Both the position numbers and the translations under genes were made by a program. Positions 54,448-62,734 of a stretch of 64,000 bases of DNA are shown one piece after another. The notes beneath the pieces are model-generated. The model saw nothing but the letters and a program-made list of their open reading frames with translations. It was not told the origin of the DNA and ran no database searches. The first letter of the stretch is position 1; each line of letters opens with the position of its first letter. Source of the DNA: Aequorivita vladivostokensis (GTDB lineage: Bacteria > Bacteroidota > Bacteroidia > Flavobacteriales > Flavobacteriaceae); the NCBI RefSeq assembly GCF_000952855.1, contig NZ_JSVU01000004.1, forward strand, positions 1-64,000. Reading direction: 5' to 3'.

Positions 54448-56943
54448 TTAGTTAGCCTCTTGGTTAAGATAGATCCAGCCTGTGGCCTGTGAGCCATAAA
54501 CCGCATCATTTCCGGCAAGGTCAATTACGTAGAAATACGTCCCGGTAGGAAGGTCTTCACCATCATTGGTTTGGCCTCTCCACTCGTTGGTATAATTGTT
54601 CTGTTCAAAAACCATAGTTCCCAATCTATTGAAGATTTGAAGTTTATTGATTCCCGATCTATCCTTAAGGAAGGTAAGGTCCAATGTGTCATTAAAACCA
54701 TCGCCATTTGGAGAAAGTCCTTGACTAATTACGCAATTTCCGATTGGGTAGAGTGAAACGTCAACGGACTCGGTTCCGGAACAGCCGCCTACGGTTATCA
54801 CTACGCTATATGTCTGTATTCCCATTGTTCCAGGCTCCAGATTAATTTCCAGTGTGTTTGCAGTTTCGTCAGTTAAAATAGAACCATTCAAGAACCATTG
54901 GAAGGAAGCTCCTTCCTCGGCCGTAGCGGCGGTAAGTATTCTTGGCTCATTAGCGCATATCTGGAAGTCTTCTTCCAAATTCACTTCAAGATCATCCCGG
55001 AAGGATACGGTAACTTCGTCTGTTGAGGAACAACTTCCTATTGAGACGGTTACGCTATAGGTTCCTATTTCAGTGATGGTTAAAGTAGCACTTTCTTCGG
55101 CCAAGATTGTGCCGTTCAAACTCCACTGATAGGTGGCATCTTCTGGATTGTAATTACTAGGAGATGCATCCAATATTACAGGCTGATCAAAGCAGGTTTG
55201 GAAATCGTCGCCAAGATCGATTGCAACATTGCCTAAGGACACAACTATAGTGTCTGTAGCCATACACTCTCCAATAAAAGCGGTAACCGTATAGGTTCCA
55301 GTTTCAGTAATGGTTAGCGTAGACTGTGTTTCTCCAGCAATTGTAGTTCCATTTAGAGCCCATTCGTATGTAGCTAAGGTAGGATCAAAATCAATAGCTT
55401 CGGAAACAAGAATTACTTCCTCGTTAAAACAACTCGTAAAGTCATCACCTAAAGTAATTTGTAAGGTTTGTGGCCCTACTACTACAGTATCGGTAGCTTC
55501 ACAACCATTTTTGGATACCGTTACACTATAGGTGCCGTATTGTGTGACCGTAAGTGTTGCATTTGTTTCGTTTGTCAAAATGGTTCCATCAAGGCTCCAA
55601 ATAAAAGTAACTTCGGTAGTGTCGTAGTTAGACGGACTAGCATCGAGAATTACAGGTTCAAAGAAACAGGTGGAAATATCTTGGCCCAAATCAATCAACG
55701 GTCGATCGTTAAAGTTTATGGTTACAGATTGGGTTACGGTACAACTACCAACAGTAACCTCCACGGTATAGGTTCCAGAGGCGCTAACGGTTATTGACTG
55801 GGTAGTCTCGCCCGTGTTCCAGAGGAAGGTTGCATCTGCAGGATCTGCACCAGTAAGTACGGCTGTAATCTCATAATTAGATTGCTCGCACAGTTCTTGG
55901 TCTTCACCAAGATCCACTAGAAATGAACCGATTGAGGTAACGGTTACCTCATCTATTTCCGTAATTACATCACCATTGCAATTGGTGTAAACTGCCTGGG
56001 CGGTGTAGGTTGTGGACGGGTCAGTAGGGCAAACGGTTATGGTTGGGTCGTTGCTTATAACAGTTCCTGTATCATCAAGCCACGAAAACACAACATTAGA
56101 TGTGCCGTTTGGTGTGAAACGCCATGCTTCTTCTGTAGCGCTCCAATTGCCGGTGTTTCTATTTGGGGGAGTATATCCTTGGGTTCCATCCTGATTTTGA
56201 ATTCCAATAACGGCATTTCCGTCGTTCCAATTAGAACAAGCATCTGTGCGCTCTTCAACATAAATTTCCACCACATTTGTGGTTTCATAAATTACTATTT
56301 GAGAAGTTAACTCATATTGATTGCAAGAACTGGAAAAATACGGAATTCCAGGAAAGTTAACCACCATAGTCCGGCAGGGAGCTTCCCCGAATACGGCCCA
56401 GTTTATCTGTCCGGAGCCACTTACGGATGGATCCACGTCCATATAGGGACCGAAAATAGCAGTAAAAAAGAGGTTGGGGTCTGGTACGGACTCATCAAAA
56501 GACCAACTGCAATAGCCGTTTGGCGGATTATTTACTAAGTCGAAGGAAACTACGGCGTTCGATCCAATAACCATTTCGGTATAGGTTTCTCCAAAAAAGC
56601 AGAAGTCAAAAGGCAACTGAATTGCTGGCGACCACACATCATCTGTATTTACGGAAACGGATGTTCCGCCCGTAAAAGGGAAAGGAGGATCGTAAGGTAT
56701 TGACGATACATCATAACTAGTCGTCTCACCTGTATTCAAAAAACTTGCAGTAAGATCGGTACAAGGCGTGCCGCAATCCAGTTCCACATCTTCCCCCGCA
56801 TATACGTTAGGGCAGCCTGGCCCCTGCGCAACGGCAGTAAAGGAAAGTGTTATGAAACTAATGAATAGGAGGGCATTTCGATTAAAGTTGACTCGAAAAT
56901 AATGGCGGCAACTTTGTAAATAGAGAGGTAATTTTTTATTCAT
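54448..56943 (-). CDS. T9SS type B adhesin with Ig-like repeats
   Basis: 831 residues. The N-terminal membrane segment (about 23-38) is preceded by basic residues. A choice-of-anchor-like beta domain lies at about 60-270 (YTEMVIGSNAVVSFD, TAIFGPYMDVD). Residues about 330-735 hold five or six Ig/PKD-like repeats of about 85 residues (DLGQDISTCFFEPVILDASPSNY, then GTYSVTV). C-terminal type B sorting domain at about 745-831: SQGLSPNGDGFNDTLDL and LQIFNRLGTMVFEQNNYTNEW. The product is exported by T9SS and stays cell-surface attached via PorP/SprF. Confidence 0.92.
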   Translation of the reverse strand: MNKKLPLYLQSCRHYFRVNFNRNALLFISFITLSFTAVAQGPGCPNVYAGEDVELDCGTPCTDLTASFLNTGETTSYDVSSIPYDPPFPFTGGTSVSVNTDDVWSPAIQLPFDFCFFGETYTEMVIGSNAVVSFDLVNNPPNGYCSWSFDESVPDPNLFFTAIFGPYMDVDPSVSGSGQINWAVFGEAPCRTMVVNFPGIPYFSSSCNQYELTSQIVIYETTNVVEIYVEERTDACSNWNDGNAVIGIQNQDGTQGYTPPNRNTGNWSATEEAWRFTPNGTSNVVFSWLDDTGTVISNDPTITVCPTDPSTTYTAQAVYTNCNGDVITEIDEVTVTSIGSFLVDLGEDQELCEQSNYEITAVLTGADPADATFLWNTGETTQSITVSASGTYTVEVTVGSCTVTQSVTINFNDRPLIDLGQDISTCFFEPVILDASPSNYDTTEVTFIWSLDGTILTNETNATLTVTQYGTYSVTVSKNGCEATDTVVVGPQTLQITLGDDFTSCFNEEVILVSEAIDFDPTLATYEWALNGTTIAGETQSTLTITETGTYTVTAFIGECMATDTIVVSLGNVAIDLGDDFQTCFDQPVILDASPSNYNPEDATYQWSLNGTILAEESATLTITEIGTYSVTVSIGSCSSTDEVTVSFRDDLEVNLEEDFQICANEPRILTAATAEEGASFQWFLNGSILTDETANTLEINLEPGTMGIQTYSVVITVGGCSGTESVDVSLYPIGNCVISQGLSPNGDGFNDTLDLTFLKDRSGINKLQIFNRLGTMVFEQNNYTNEWRGQTNDGEDLPTGTYFYVIDLAGNDAVYGSQATGWIYLNQEAN

Positions 56944-57243
56944 AAAGTTTTATATTGGTGGTTATTAAATACGTAATTATGGTTAACTTTTTTTAACAGC
57001 GAAATATATGAATTTTCTAAGGAATAACCTTTCCATTTTAATCGCGTTTTTTTTAATGGTGCATGAGAAGAAAATTGAATCTTAAATTGCTCATAAGGTA
57101 CACAGAAGTCTAGCCTTGTGTTTTGTACCTTTGTGCTCAATCGGAAAAAGAAATTTCTGGCCCAAAATAAATTCAGTAATTCAGAATTTTCCTTTCGATT
57201 GCCAATTATCTAAACTATAAACTACGCAGACCAATAAAAATAT
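56944..57243. other. intergenic region between the adhesin operon and hflX
   Basis: About 300 bases, AT-rich. Contains the hflX -7 promoter. A 66-residue minus-strand frame (57140-56940) runs into the adhesin start, with no support as a gene. Confidence 0.4.
57126..57133 (+). promoter_or_regulatory. -7 promoter element of hflX
   Basis: TACCTTTG, exact TAnnTTTG, 110 bases before the ATG. Confidence 0.45.
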
Positions 57244-58455
57244 ATGATAGAACCAACGGACATATCTTATGAAAAAGCAGTATTGATCGGCCTGATAACT
57301 CAATTTCAGGACGAAGAAAAATCCAATGAATATTTGGACGAGCTCGAATTTCTGGCCTACACAGCCGGAGGCGAAGTATTAAAACGCTTCACCCAAAAAA
57401 TGGAAGTGCCCAACCCTAAGACCTTTATAGGCACAGGAAAGCTGGAAGAGGTAAAAAACTTTGTGGACGAGCATGAAGTGGGCGTAGCTATTTTTGACGA
57501 TGAACTTTCACCGGCTCAGCAAAAAAATATTGAAAAAATACTTCAGTGTAAAATTATAGATCGCACCAATTTAATCCTGGACATATTTGCCCAGCGTGCA
57601 CAGACCAGTTATGCCCGCACCCAGGTAGAACTCGCCCAATATCAATATCTGCTACCCAGACTTGCCGGAATGTGGACCCACTTAGAGCGCCAGCGTGGAG
57701 GTATAGGAATGCGCGGGCCAGGGGAAACGGAAATTGAGACCGATAGAAGGATTGTGCGCGACCGTATTGCTCTGCTGAAGGATAAGTTGAAGAAAATTGA
57801 CCGGCAGATGGAGGTACAGCGCGGCAACAGAGGCTCTCTTGTGCGGGTAGCGCTCATTGGCTATACGAATGTGGGAAAATCTACCTTGATGAACGTGATA
57901 AGCAAAAGCGATGTCTTTGCGGAAGACAAACTTTTTGCAACCCTCGACACCACTGTCAGGAAAGTGGTTATTGGCAATTTACCGTTCTTGCTTACGGACA
58001 CCGTTGGGTTTATCAGAAAATTGCCCACCCAGCTCGTGGAATCCTTTAAAAGCACGTTGGACGAGGTTCGCGAAGCAGATTTACTGTTACACGTGGTAGA
58101 TATAAGCCATCCCTCCTTTGAGCACCACATAGATTCCGTCGATAAAATTTTGGAAGAAATAGGCAGTGCAGACAAGCCTACGATTATGGTTTTCAATAAA
58201 ATTGATGTCTATGATCCTGAGAAAATCCAGGAAGACGATTTAATGACCGAAAAGACCAAGGCCCATTACACCTTGGAGGAGTGGAAACAAACCTGGATGT
58301 CCAAGGTAAACGGCGATGCCATATTTATTTCGGCCCTTAATAAGGAAAACTTCGGCGAATTCCGAAAGCTGGTTTATGAAAAGGTAAAGGAAATCCACAC
58401 CACCCGTTTTCCGTACAACAATTTTCTGTATGAAAAATATACCGAGGAAGATTAA
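57244..58455 (+). CDS. hflX: ribosome-associated GTPase HflX
   Basis: Heat-responsive GTPase that splits stalled ribosomes. The N-terminal HflX domain (about 10-185) ends with the conserved RGPGETEIETDRR loop near 158-170. G domain from about 200: G1 GYTNVGKSTLMN at 206-217, G3 DTVGFIRKLPTQLVESFKSTLDEV near 252-275, NKID near 318. Length of 403 residues is near the family average. It has its own terminator. Confidence 0.96.
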   Translation: MIEPTDISYEKAVLIGLITQFQDEEKSNEYLDELEFLAYTAGGEVLKRFTQKMEVPNPKTFIGTGKLEEVKNFVDEHEVGVAIFDDELSPAQQKNIEKILQCKIIDRTNLILDIFAQRAQTSYARTQVELAQYQYLLPRLAGMWTHLERQRGGIGMRGPGETEIETDRRIVRDRIALLKDKLKKIDRQMEVQRGNRGSLVRVALIGYTNVGKSTLMNVISKSDVFAEDKLFATLDTTVRKVVIGNLPFLLTDTVGFIRKLPTQLVESFKSTLDEVREADLLLHVVDISHPSFEHHIDSVDKILEEIGSADKPTIMVFNKIDVYDPEKIQEDDLMTEKTKAHYTLEEWKQTWMSKVNGDAIFISALNKENFGEFRKLVYEKVKEIHTTRFPYNNFLYEKYTEED

Positions 58456-58472
58456 AAATAGTTGAAGAAAGC

Positions 58473-58512
58473 AAAAAAAAAGCTGCCAAGCAAAAACTTG
58501 ACAGCTTTTTTA
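58473..58512 (+). terminator. terminator after hflX
   Basis: Stem AAAGCTGCCAAG / CTTGACAGCTTT with T run. Confidence 0.85.
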
Positions 58513-58516
58513 TTTT

Positions 58517-58551
58517 GACTACCGACTACCGACTACCGTCTATTGACTATT
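58517..58551. repeat. heptamer tandem repeat (five GACTACC-like units)
   Basis: Units GACTACC three times, then GTCTATT and GACTATT, between hflX and the convergent DUF3078 gene, ending at its stop codon. Confidence 0.9.
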
Positions 58552-59476
58552 AAAATCCATAAGTCAGACCAACACCCAAAGCTTCGCGAATTTGAAAACC
58601 CTGTACGGCATTATCATCATAAATAGCTTGAAATGTCACGTTTGAAGAGATATATTTGTTCACCTTCATCACGAGATTTAGGGTATAGTCAATATCCACG
58701 TTCTGCGGATCCTCGAGGTAATTTGAATAAAGATTTAAAATATTTTCTGCGGAAACATTCGCCATAATATCAAATTTCGCATAAGCCGAAACAGACGCAC
58801 CAAATTCAAAGCGGCTGCCTTCATTGGCATCCACGCCAAAATATTTGTTTTCATTATAGGCGTCCAAAGCTCCGGGAACCGACTCATCTACAGCAGTAAA
58901 ATCTTTGTCAACCATAATAAGTTTGGCAGTGGCAGGTGAAATATTTACGTACAGATTATCACTTTTTTTCCAAAGCAAACCGGGCCCAAACTGAATGTAA
59001 GCCGGCGATAAAAAATGTGTAGTTTCGGTACGATACCCTTCATCTTCTGGATTGAGGTCGTTGTTAAACTCGTATCCTTTTGCAAATTGTGTCTTAAAAT
59101 TTAAAAATAGGGAATAGTACCAATTGCTTTCCTTTATCTGCTGGCCCAATATAGAATTGAATTCCAAGCGGTCATTGGTCTTTCTGGAATATTTATCGTC
59201 CTTGTTTTTGGTAATCCCATATTCGCCAATAAAGCGGTTATTCCAGCTAAGTTTGTCGTGCTTATAGTTGAAATCGTATGTAAGCGAAAGGTTTCCCGAA
59301 TAATTGGAAGTTCCCCCGCCGGTCCATTCGTGGTTAAAAGCCGCTTGGTTGAACAATAGCGAAAGGTTTCCCGCGCGTGTCCATCCGTTAGGGATAGTAT
59401 CTTTTGGTTTTTCTTCTTGGGCTGTTATAGCGATGGGAGCAGCGAAGAGGACTGCAAGAAGTAAAAGTTTTTTCAT
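58550..59476 (-). CDS. DUF3078 outer-membrane beta-barrel protein
   Basis: 308 residues from the MKKLLLL methionine at 59476. The frame also starts at 59500, but that part lies over the promoter. Signal peptide ends AQ near residue 20; NGWTRAGNLSLLFNQAAFNHEWTGGG near 30-55 is the family signature, followed by alternating barrel strands to the C-terminal Phe. Function unknown; common in Bacteroidota. TACTTTTG (minus) lies at 59498-59505. Confidence 0.9.
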   Translation of the reverse strand: MKKLLLLAVLFAAPIAITAQEEKPKDTIPNGWTRAGNLSLLFNQAAFNHEWTGGGTSNYSGNLSLTYDFNYKHDKLSWNNRFIGEYGITKNKDDKYSRKTNDRLEFNSILGQQIKESNWYYSLFLNFKTQFAKGYEFNNDLNPEDEGYRTETTHFLSPAYIQFGPGLLWKKSDNLYVNISPATAKLIMVDKDFTAVDESVPGALDAYNENKYFGVDANEGSRFEFGASVSAYAKFDIMANVSAENILNLYSNYLEDPQNVDIDYTLNLVMKVNKYISSNVTFQAIYDDNAVQGFQIREALGVGLTYGF

Positions 59477-59497
59477 TTTATTGATGTTATGTTTTGG

Positions 59498-59505
59498 CAA
59501 AAGTA
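59498..59505 (-). promoter_or_regulatory. -7 promoter element of the DUF3078 gene
   Basis: CAAAAGTA on the plus strand, TACTTTTG on the minus, about 21 bases before the chosen start. Confidence 0.55.
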
Positions 59506-59585
59506 CTCACTCTTTTTAATAGTTAAAAAGAAATGGGCCAATTCAGTGAAGTTTTACAAAGTCAATCAATCAAAAAAAGAGAATA

Positions 59586-60092
59586 TTATTTCCGCTTAAA
59601 TAGTGGTACCGAAGAACAGGCCTCTCCATACATAATACTCTTTGCCACTGGTTGCAGTTTCTGCGCCAAGAGCACATAAGCATTCTGCGGGATGGGCTTG
59701 TGGGCGCAGCCTTTGATTATTAAGGGCTTATCTGTGTATTCTGAAACATCCAAATTTTGAAGCAATTCGGCAAAAAGAATGCTCTCCAATTCGTCCAAGC
59801 TTCCAACGGTGACTTTTTTTACAAAGGGAGCCAAATGCAGCGACAATAGCAAATACGCCCAACCCGGAACAATGGCATCGGTACTGCAGAAAAGAGCCAC
59901 AAATTTATCTTGGTACCGGCTCCAATCGTGCTGTTTTGCCTGCTCCCGGAAATCACTTTCGCGCAACACAATACCTTCCAGCAACCATTGTGAAATATCA
60001 AAAGCGACCCTTTCGCCTTTTGGATAAATATCCTCAAGGTTGAAGGTTACAATCTTGCTGTTCGCTACACGGTTTATTATTTCTTCGGACAA
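59586..60092 (-). CDS. DUF2480 family protein
   Basis: 168 residues, Bacteroidota-specific family that commonly sits at the end of the SUF operon, as here. Marks include FNLEDIYPKGERVAFDISQWLLEGIVLRE near residues 18-46, FCSTDAIVPGWAYLLL, and a C-terminal KGCAHKPIPQNAYVLL and MYGEACSSVPLFKR with conserved Cys. The Cys residues may bind iron-sulfur or interact with the SUF machinery; that is inferred from context only. Confidence 0.88.
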   Translation of the reverse strand: MSEEIINRVANSKIVTFNLEDIYPKGERVAFDISQWLLEGIVLRESDFREQAKQHDWSRYQDKFVALFCSTDAIVPGWAYLLLSLHLAPFVKKVTVGSLDELESILFAELLQNLDVSEYTDKPLIIKGCAHKPIPQNAYVLLAQKLQPVAKSIMYGEACSSVPLFKRK

Positions 60093-60152
60093 AGGAAAAA
60101 AGTTATTGGGTTAATAAGTTACTTAATTGTCCCCTTTAGGGGATTTAGGGGG

Positions 60153-60476
60153 CTAAAGCATTCCGAGCTCCAGTTTTGCCTCATCGCTCATAAGCTCTTG
60201 CGACCACGGTGGGTCGAAGGTTATTTCTACTTCGGCATCCTTCACCATTTTCATGGATTTTACTTTTTCCTCCACTTCCATCGGTAGGCTTTCGGCTACG
60301 GGGCAGTTCGGGGTGGTGAGCGTCATCAGTATTTTTACCTCGCGATCTTCGTTTATAAAAACATCATAAATAAGTCCAAGTTCATAAATATCAACGGGTA
60401 TTTCGGGATCGTAGATGGTTTTTATAACTGCTATTATTTTTTCGCCAAGTTCGGCCATGTTTATATCTGTTTCCAT
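60153..60476 (-). CDS. DUF59/MIP18 family iron-sulfur assembly protein (SufT-like)
   Basis: 107 residues from METDINM at 60476; another start at MAELGEK (60458) is possible. Single DUF59 domain: TIYDPEIPVDIYELGLIYDVFIN near 24-46, TTPNCPVAESLP with Cys near 63-74, and a C-terminal VEITFDPPWSQELMSDEAK. SufT/DUF59 proteins aid maturation of Fe-S clusters in target proteins. Immediately downstream of sufE in the operon. Confidence 0.92.
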   Translation of the reverse strand: METDINMAELGEKIIAVIKTIYDPEIPVDIYELGLIYDVFINEDREVKILMTLTTPNCPVAESLPMEVEEKVKSMKMVKDAEVEITFDPPWSQELMSDEAKLELGML

Positions 60477-60480
60477 TGTA

Positions 60481-60906
60481 TTAATTTTTAAGTTGTGTTT
60501 GGTATGCCAAGGCATACATTTTCATCTGTTTTATCATAGATACCAACCCATTTGCGCGGGTAGGTGAAAGATGTTCCTTTAAGCCTATTTCGTCAATAAA
60601 GTCGGTGTTCGCATCCAGAATTGCCTGTGGCTTTTGGTTTGAAAAAACCCGTACCAAAACCGCGATTATTCCCTTGGTGATGATGGCGTCGCTATCTGCG
60701 GTGAAAATTATTTTTCCATCCTTCATTTCTGAATTGAGCCACACCTTGCTCTGGCAGCCCTTTATCAGCTTGTCGTCGGTCTTTAAATTTTCGTCAATCA
60801 ACGGAAGGGATTTGCCGAGTTCTATCATATATTCATAACGCTGCATCCAGTCTTCAAACATGGAAAACTCATCGATCAATTCTTCCTGTATTGCTTCAAT
60901 CGTCAT
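60481..60906 (-). CDS. sufE: sulfur acceptor protein SufE
   Basis: 141 residues. Accepts persulfide sulfur from SufS and passes it to SufBCD. The acceptor Cys is in KGCQSKVWL near residue 52. The N-terminal helical part (EELIDEFSMFEDWMQRYEYMIELGK) is typical. Separated from sufS by a META lipoprotein gene. Confidence 0.95.
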   Translation of the reverse strand: MTIEAIQEELIDEFSMFEDWMQRYEYMIELGKSLPLIDENLKTDDKLIKGCQSKVWLNSEMKDGKIIFTADSDAIITKGIIAVLVRVFSNQKPQAILDANTDFIDEIGLKEHLSPTRANGLVSMIKQMKMYALAYQTQLKN

Positions 60907-60917
60907 AGTTTGTTCAA

Positions 60918-61355
60918 TTATTTTTCGTCCTTCTTAGCACTCAATAGTACGCTGCGGTCCGTTTTTGAATAAAGGGTAAGTATGCCATTCTCCAAGGCAT
61001 ACGAACCTGCATTGTTGAGCGCATCCAGAAAGTCGCGTTCTGTTTTCATAATTTCCTTCTCTGTACAAAATTTTTCGCTTACGGCCAGATCACCGAAGTT
61101 TATGGCATACAGGTCTATGGTATAATTGCCAAACACCGAATTGCAACCCGTTGTGCCACGGAAGGAATTGTCCAAAGCCGACATTGTAAAGGTAGGATTT
61201 GTGGTGTTTACCAATTTCTTTCCGTTAAGTGCGGTTACCGTATAACTGCCCGTAAGCTGGACACTTCCGGCAACGTCGATTACTTTTTTTGTTTCGTCGC
61301 AACCCGTAAAGATTACGGCAAACAGGATTAGTGATAATGTGGCGAGTGTTTTCAT
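60918..61355 (-). CDS. META domain lipoprotein
   Basis: 145 residues with lipobox VIFTGC. Mature part holds a single META domain: GSYTVTALNGKKL near 36-48, TMSALDNSFRGTTGCNSVFGNY near 58-80, and the CTEKEIMKTERDFLDAL helix near 100-115. Related in fold to the lipoprotein at 3676-4173 but not a close copy. Its place between sufS and sufE, on the same strand with an 11-base gap to sufE, implies co-transcription. A role in Fe-S assembly is not expected for an exported lipoprotein. Confidence 0.85.
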   Translation of the reverse strand: MKTLATLSLILFAVIFTGCDETKKVIDVAGSVQLTGSYTVTALNGKKLVNTTNPTFTMSALDNSFRGTTGCNSVFGNYTIDLYAINFGDLAVSEKFCTEKEIMKTERDFLDALNNAGSYALENGILTLYSKTDRSVLLSAKKDEK

Positions 61356-61364
61356 ATTATTTTT

Positions 61365-61392
61365 GTTTCAAGTTTCAAGTTTCAAGTTTCAC
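61365..61392. repeat. heptamer tandem repeat (four GTTTCAA units)
   Basis: Four units from 61365, between the META lipoprotein and sufS. Confidence 0.9.
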
Positions 61393-61422
61393 AAAAATCT
61401 GCAATCGGTACAGCATTGCCTA

Positions 61423-62640
61423 TCAGCTCAACATCATTTTTGCCTTTTTCACGGCGTTTACCAAAGCGTCCACTTCTTCCAGTGTATTGTAAAATGCGAA
61501 GGAAGCGCGCACTGTTCCGGGTATTTTATAAAAATCCATAATGGGCTGCGCACAGTGGTGGCCGGTGCGCACGGCAATGCCCAATTTGTCTACAATCGTT
61601 CCAATATCGTACGGATGGATGCCTTCAATATTGAAAGAAACAACTGAGGTTTTATCAGGCCCCGTGCCGTAGATTTTTAAACCTTCAATTTCCAAGAGTT
61701 TCTCAGTGGCGTATTTCAAGAGCTCGGTTTCGTGGGCTTCGATCGCTTCGAAACCTATCCGGTTCAAATAATCTATTGCGGCTCCAAAAGCAATGCCGCC
61801 GCAGATATTGGGGGTTCCCGCCTCAAATTTATGCGGCAGCCCCGCATAGGTGGTTTTTTCAAAAGTAACTTCGGCAATCATCTCGCCGCCGCCTTGGTAG
61901 GGTGCGAGTTTGTTGCCCCATTCCTCTTTCATATAAAGAATCCCCACGCCCGTGGGTCCGCACATTTTGTGAGCCGAGGTTACGTAGAAATCCACATTGA
62001 GTTTTTGAAGATCGGGCTTTATATGCGAACAGGATTGTGCGCCGTCGATAAGTACGGAAGCTCCATATTCGTGCGCTTTTTCAATAATTATTTCGATGGG
62101 GTTGATGGTACCCAAGGCGTTGGAAATATGGTTTACGAAAACCAGTTTCGTTTTTTGGGAAAGCAATTTTTCATATTCCGAAAAAACCAAAACGCCTTCC
62201 TCGTTCATTGGAATCACTTTCAAAATGGCACCCGTTTTTTCGCAGAGCATTTGCCACGGCACGATATTGCTGTGGTGTTCCATTGCGGAAACGATTATTT
62301 CATCGCCTTTTTTTAGAATTTCAGAAAAACCATTTGCCACCAGATTTATTCCGTGGGTGGTACCCGCCGTAAAAATGATTTCGTAGGCTTCCTTCGCATT
62401 AAAATGGGTTTGTATTTTTTTCCGAGCCGCCTCATAGGCATCGGTAGCTTCCTGCGAAAGGGTGTGCACGCCGCGATGAATGTTTGCGTTGTAACGGCTG
62501 TAATAATCCACAATGGCATCAATTACCTGTTGCGGCTTTTGCGAGGTGGCCGCATTGTCCAAATACACCAGCGGATAGCCGTTTACCTTTCGGGAAAGGA
62601 TGGGGAAATCATTGCGGATTTTCTGAAGGTTGAAGGACAT
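61423..62640 (-). CDS. sufS: cysteine desulfurase SufS
   Basis: 405 residues. PLP-dependent enzyme that mobilises sulfur from cysteine for SufE. PLP Lys is K225 in SAHKMCGPTG; catalytic Cys is C363 in RTGHHCAQP, the position and loop of SufS (group II). MEHHSNIVPWQ near 121-131 includes the PLP-contact His. Transcribed from upstream sufD direction with an inverted repeat in the gap. Confidence 0.96.
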   Translation of the reverse strand: MSFNLQKIRNDFPILSRKVNGYPLVYLDNAATSQKPQQVIDAIVDYYSRYNANIHRGVHTLSQEATDAYEAARKKIQTHFNAKEAYEIIFTAGTTHGINLVANGFSEILKKGDEIIVSAMEHHSNIVPWQMLCEKTGAILKVIPMNEEGVLVFSEYEKLLSQKTKLVFVNHISNALGTINPIEIIIEKAHEYGASVLIDGAQSCSHIKPDLQKLNVDFYVTSAHKMCGPTGVGILYMKEEWGNKLAPYQGGGEMIAEVTFEKTTYAGLPHKFEAGTPNICGGIAFGAAIDYLNRIGFEAIEAHETELLKYATEKLLEIEGLKIYGTGPDKTSVVSFNIEGIHPYDIGTIVDKLGIAVRTGHHCAQPIMDFYKIPGTVRASFAFYNTLEEVDALVNAVKKAKMMLS

Positions 62641-62679
62641 TTAGTTATTTATAAATTTGAAATTTTAGGAAGCGGTTTT

Positions 62680-62727
62680 ACCACGAATAAACGAACAGTT
62701 AAGTTTAATTTTTCGTGCATTCGTGGT
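62680..62727. repeat. long inverted repeat between sufD and sufS
   Basis: ACCACGAAT at 62680-62688 and ATTCGTGGT at 62719-62727 pair, and the arms extend by a further partly matched seven bases. It has no clear T tract, so it may be a processing or attenuation hairpin. Confidence 0.6.
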
Positions 62728-62734
62728 GATACTT

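Noticed and set aside
56940-57140. 66-residue minus-strand frame upstream of the adhesin
   Set aside because: Basic, AT-rich, no domain and crosses the hflX promoter; more likely chance.
61732-62316. 194-residue plus-strand frame antisense to sufS
   Set aside because: Fully inside sufS, which has active-site residues in the expected places.
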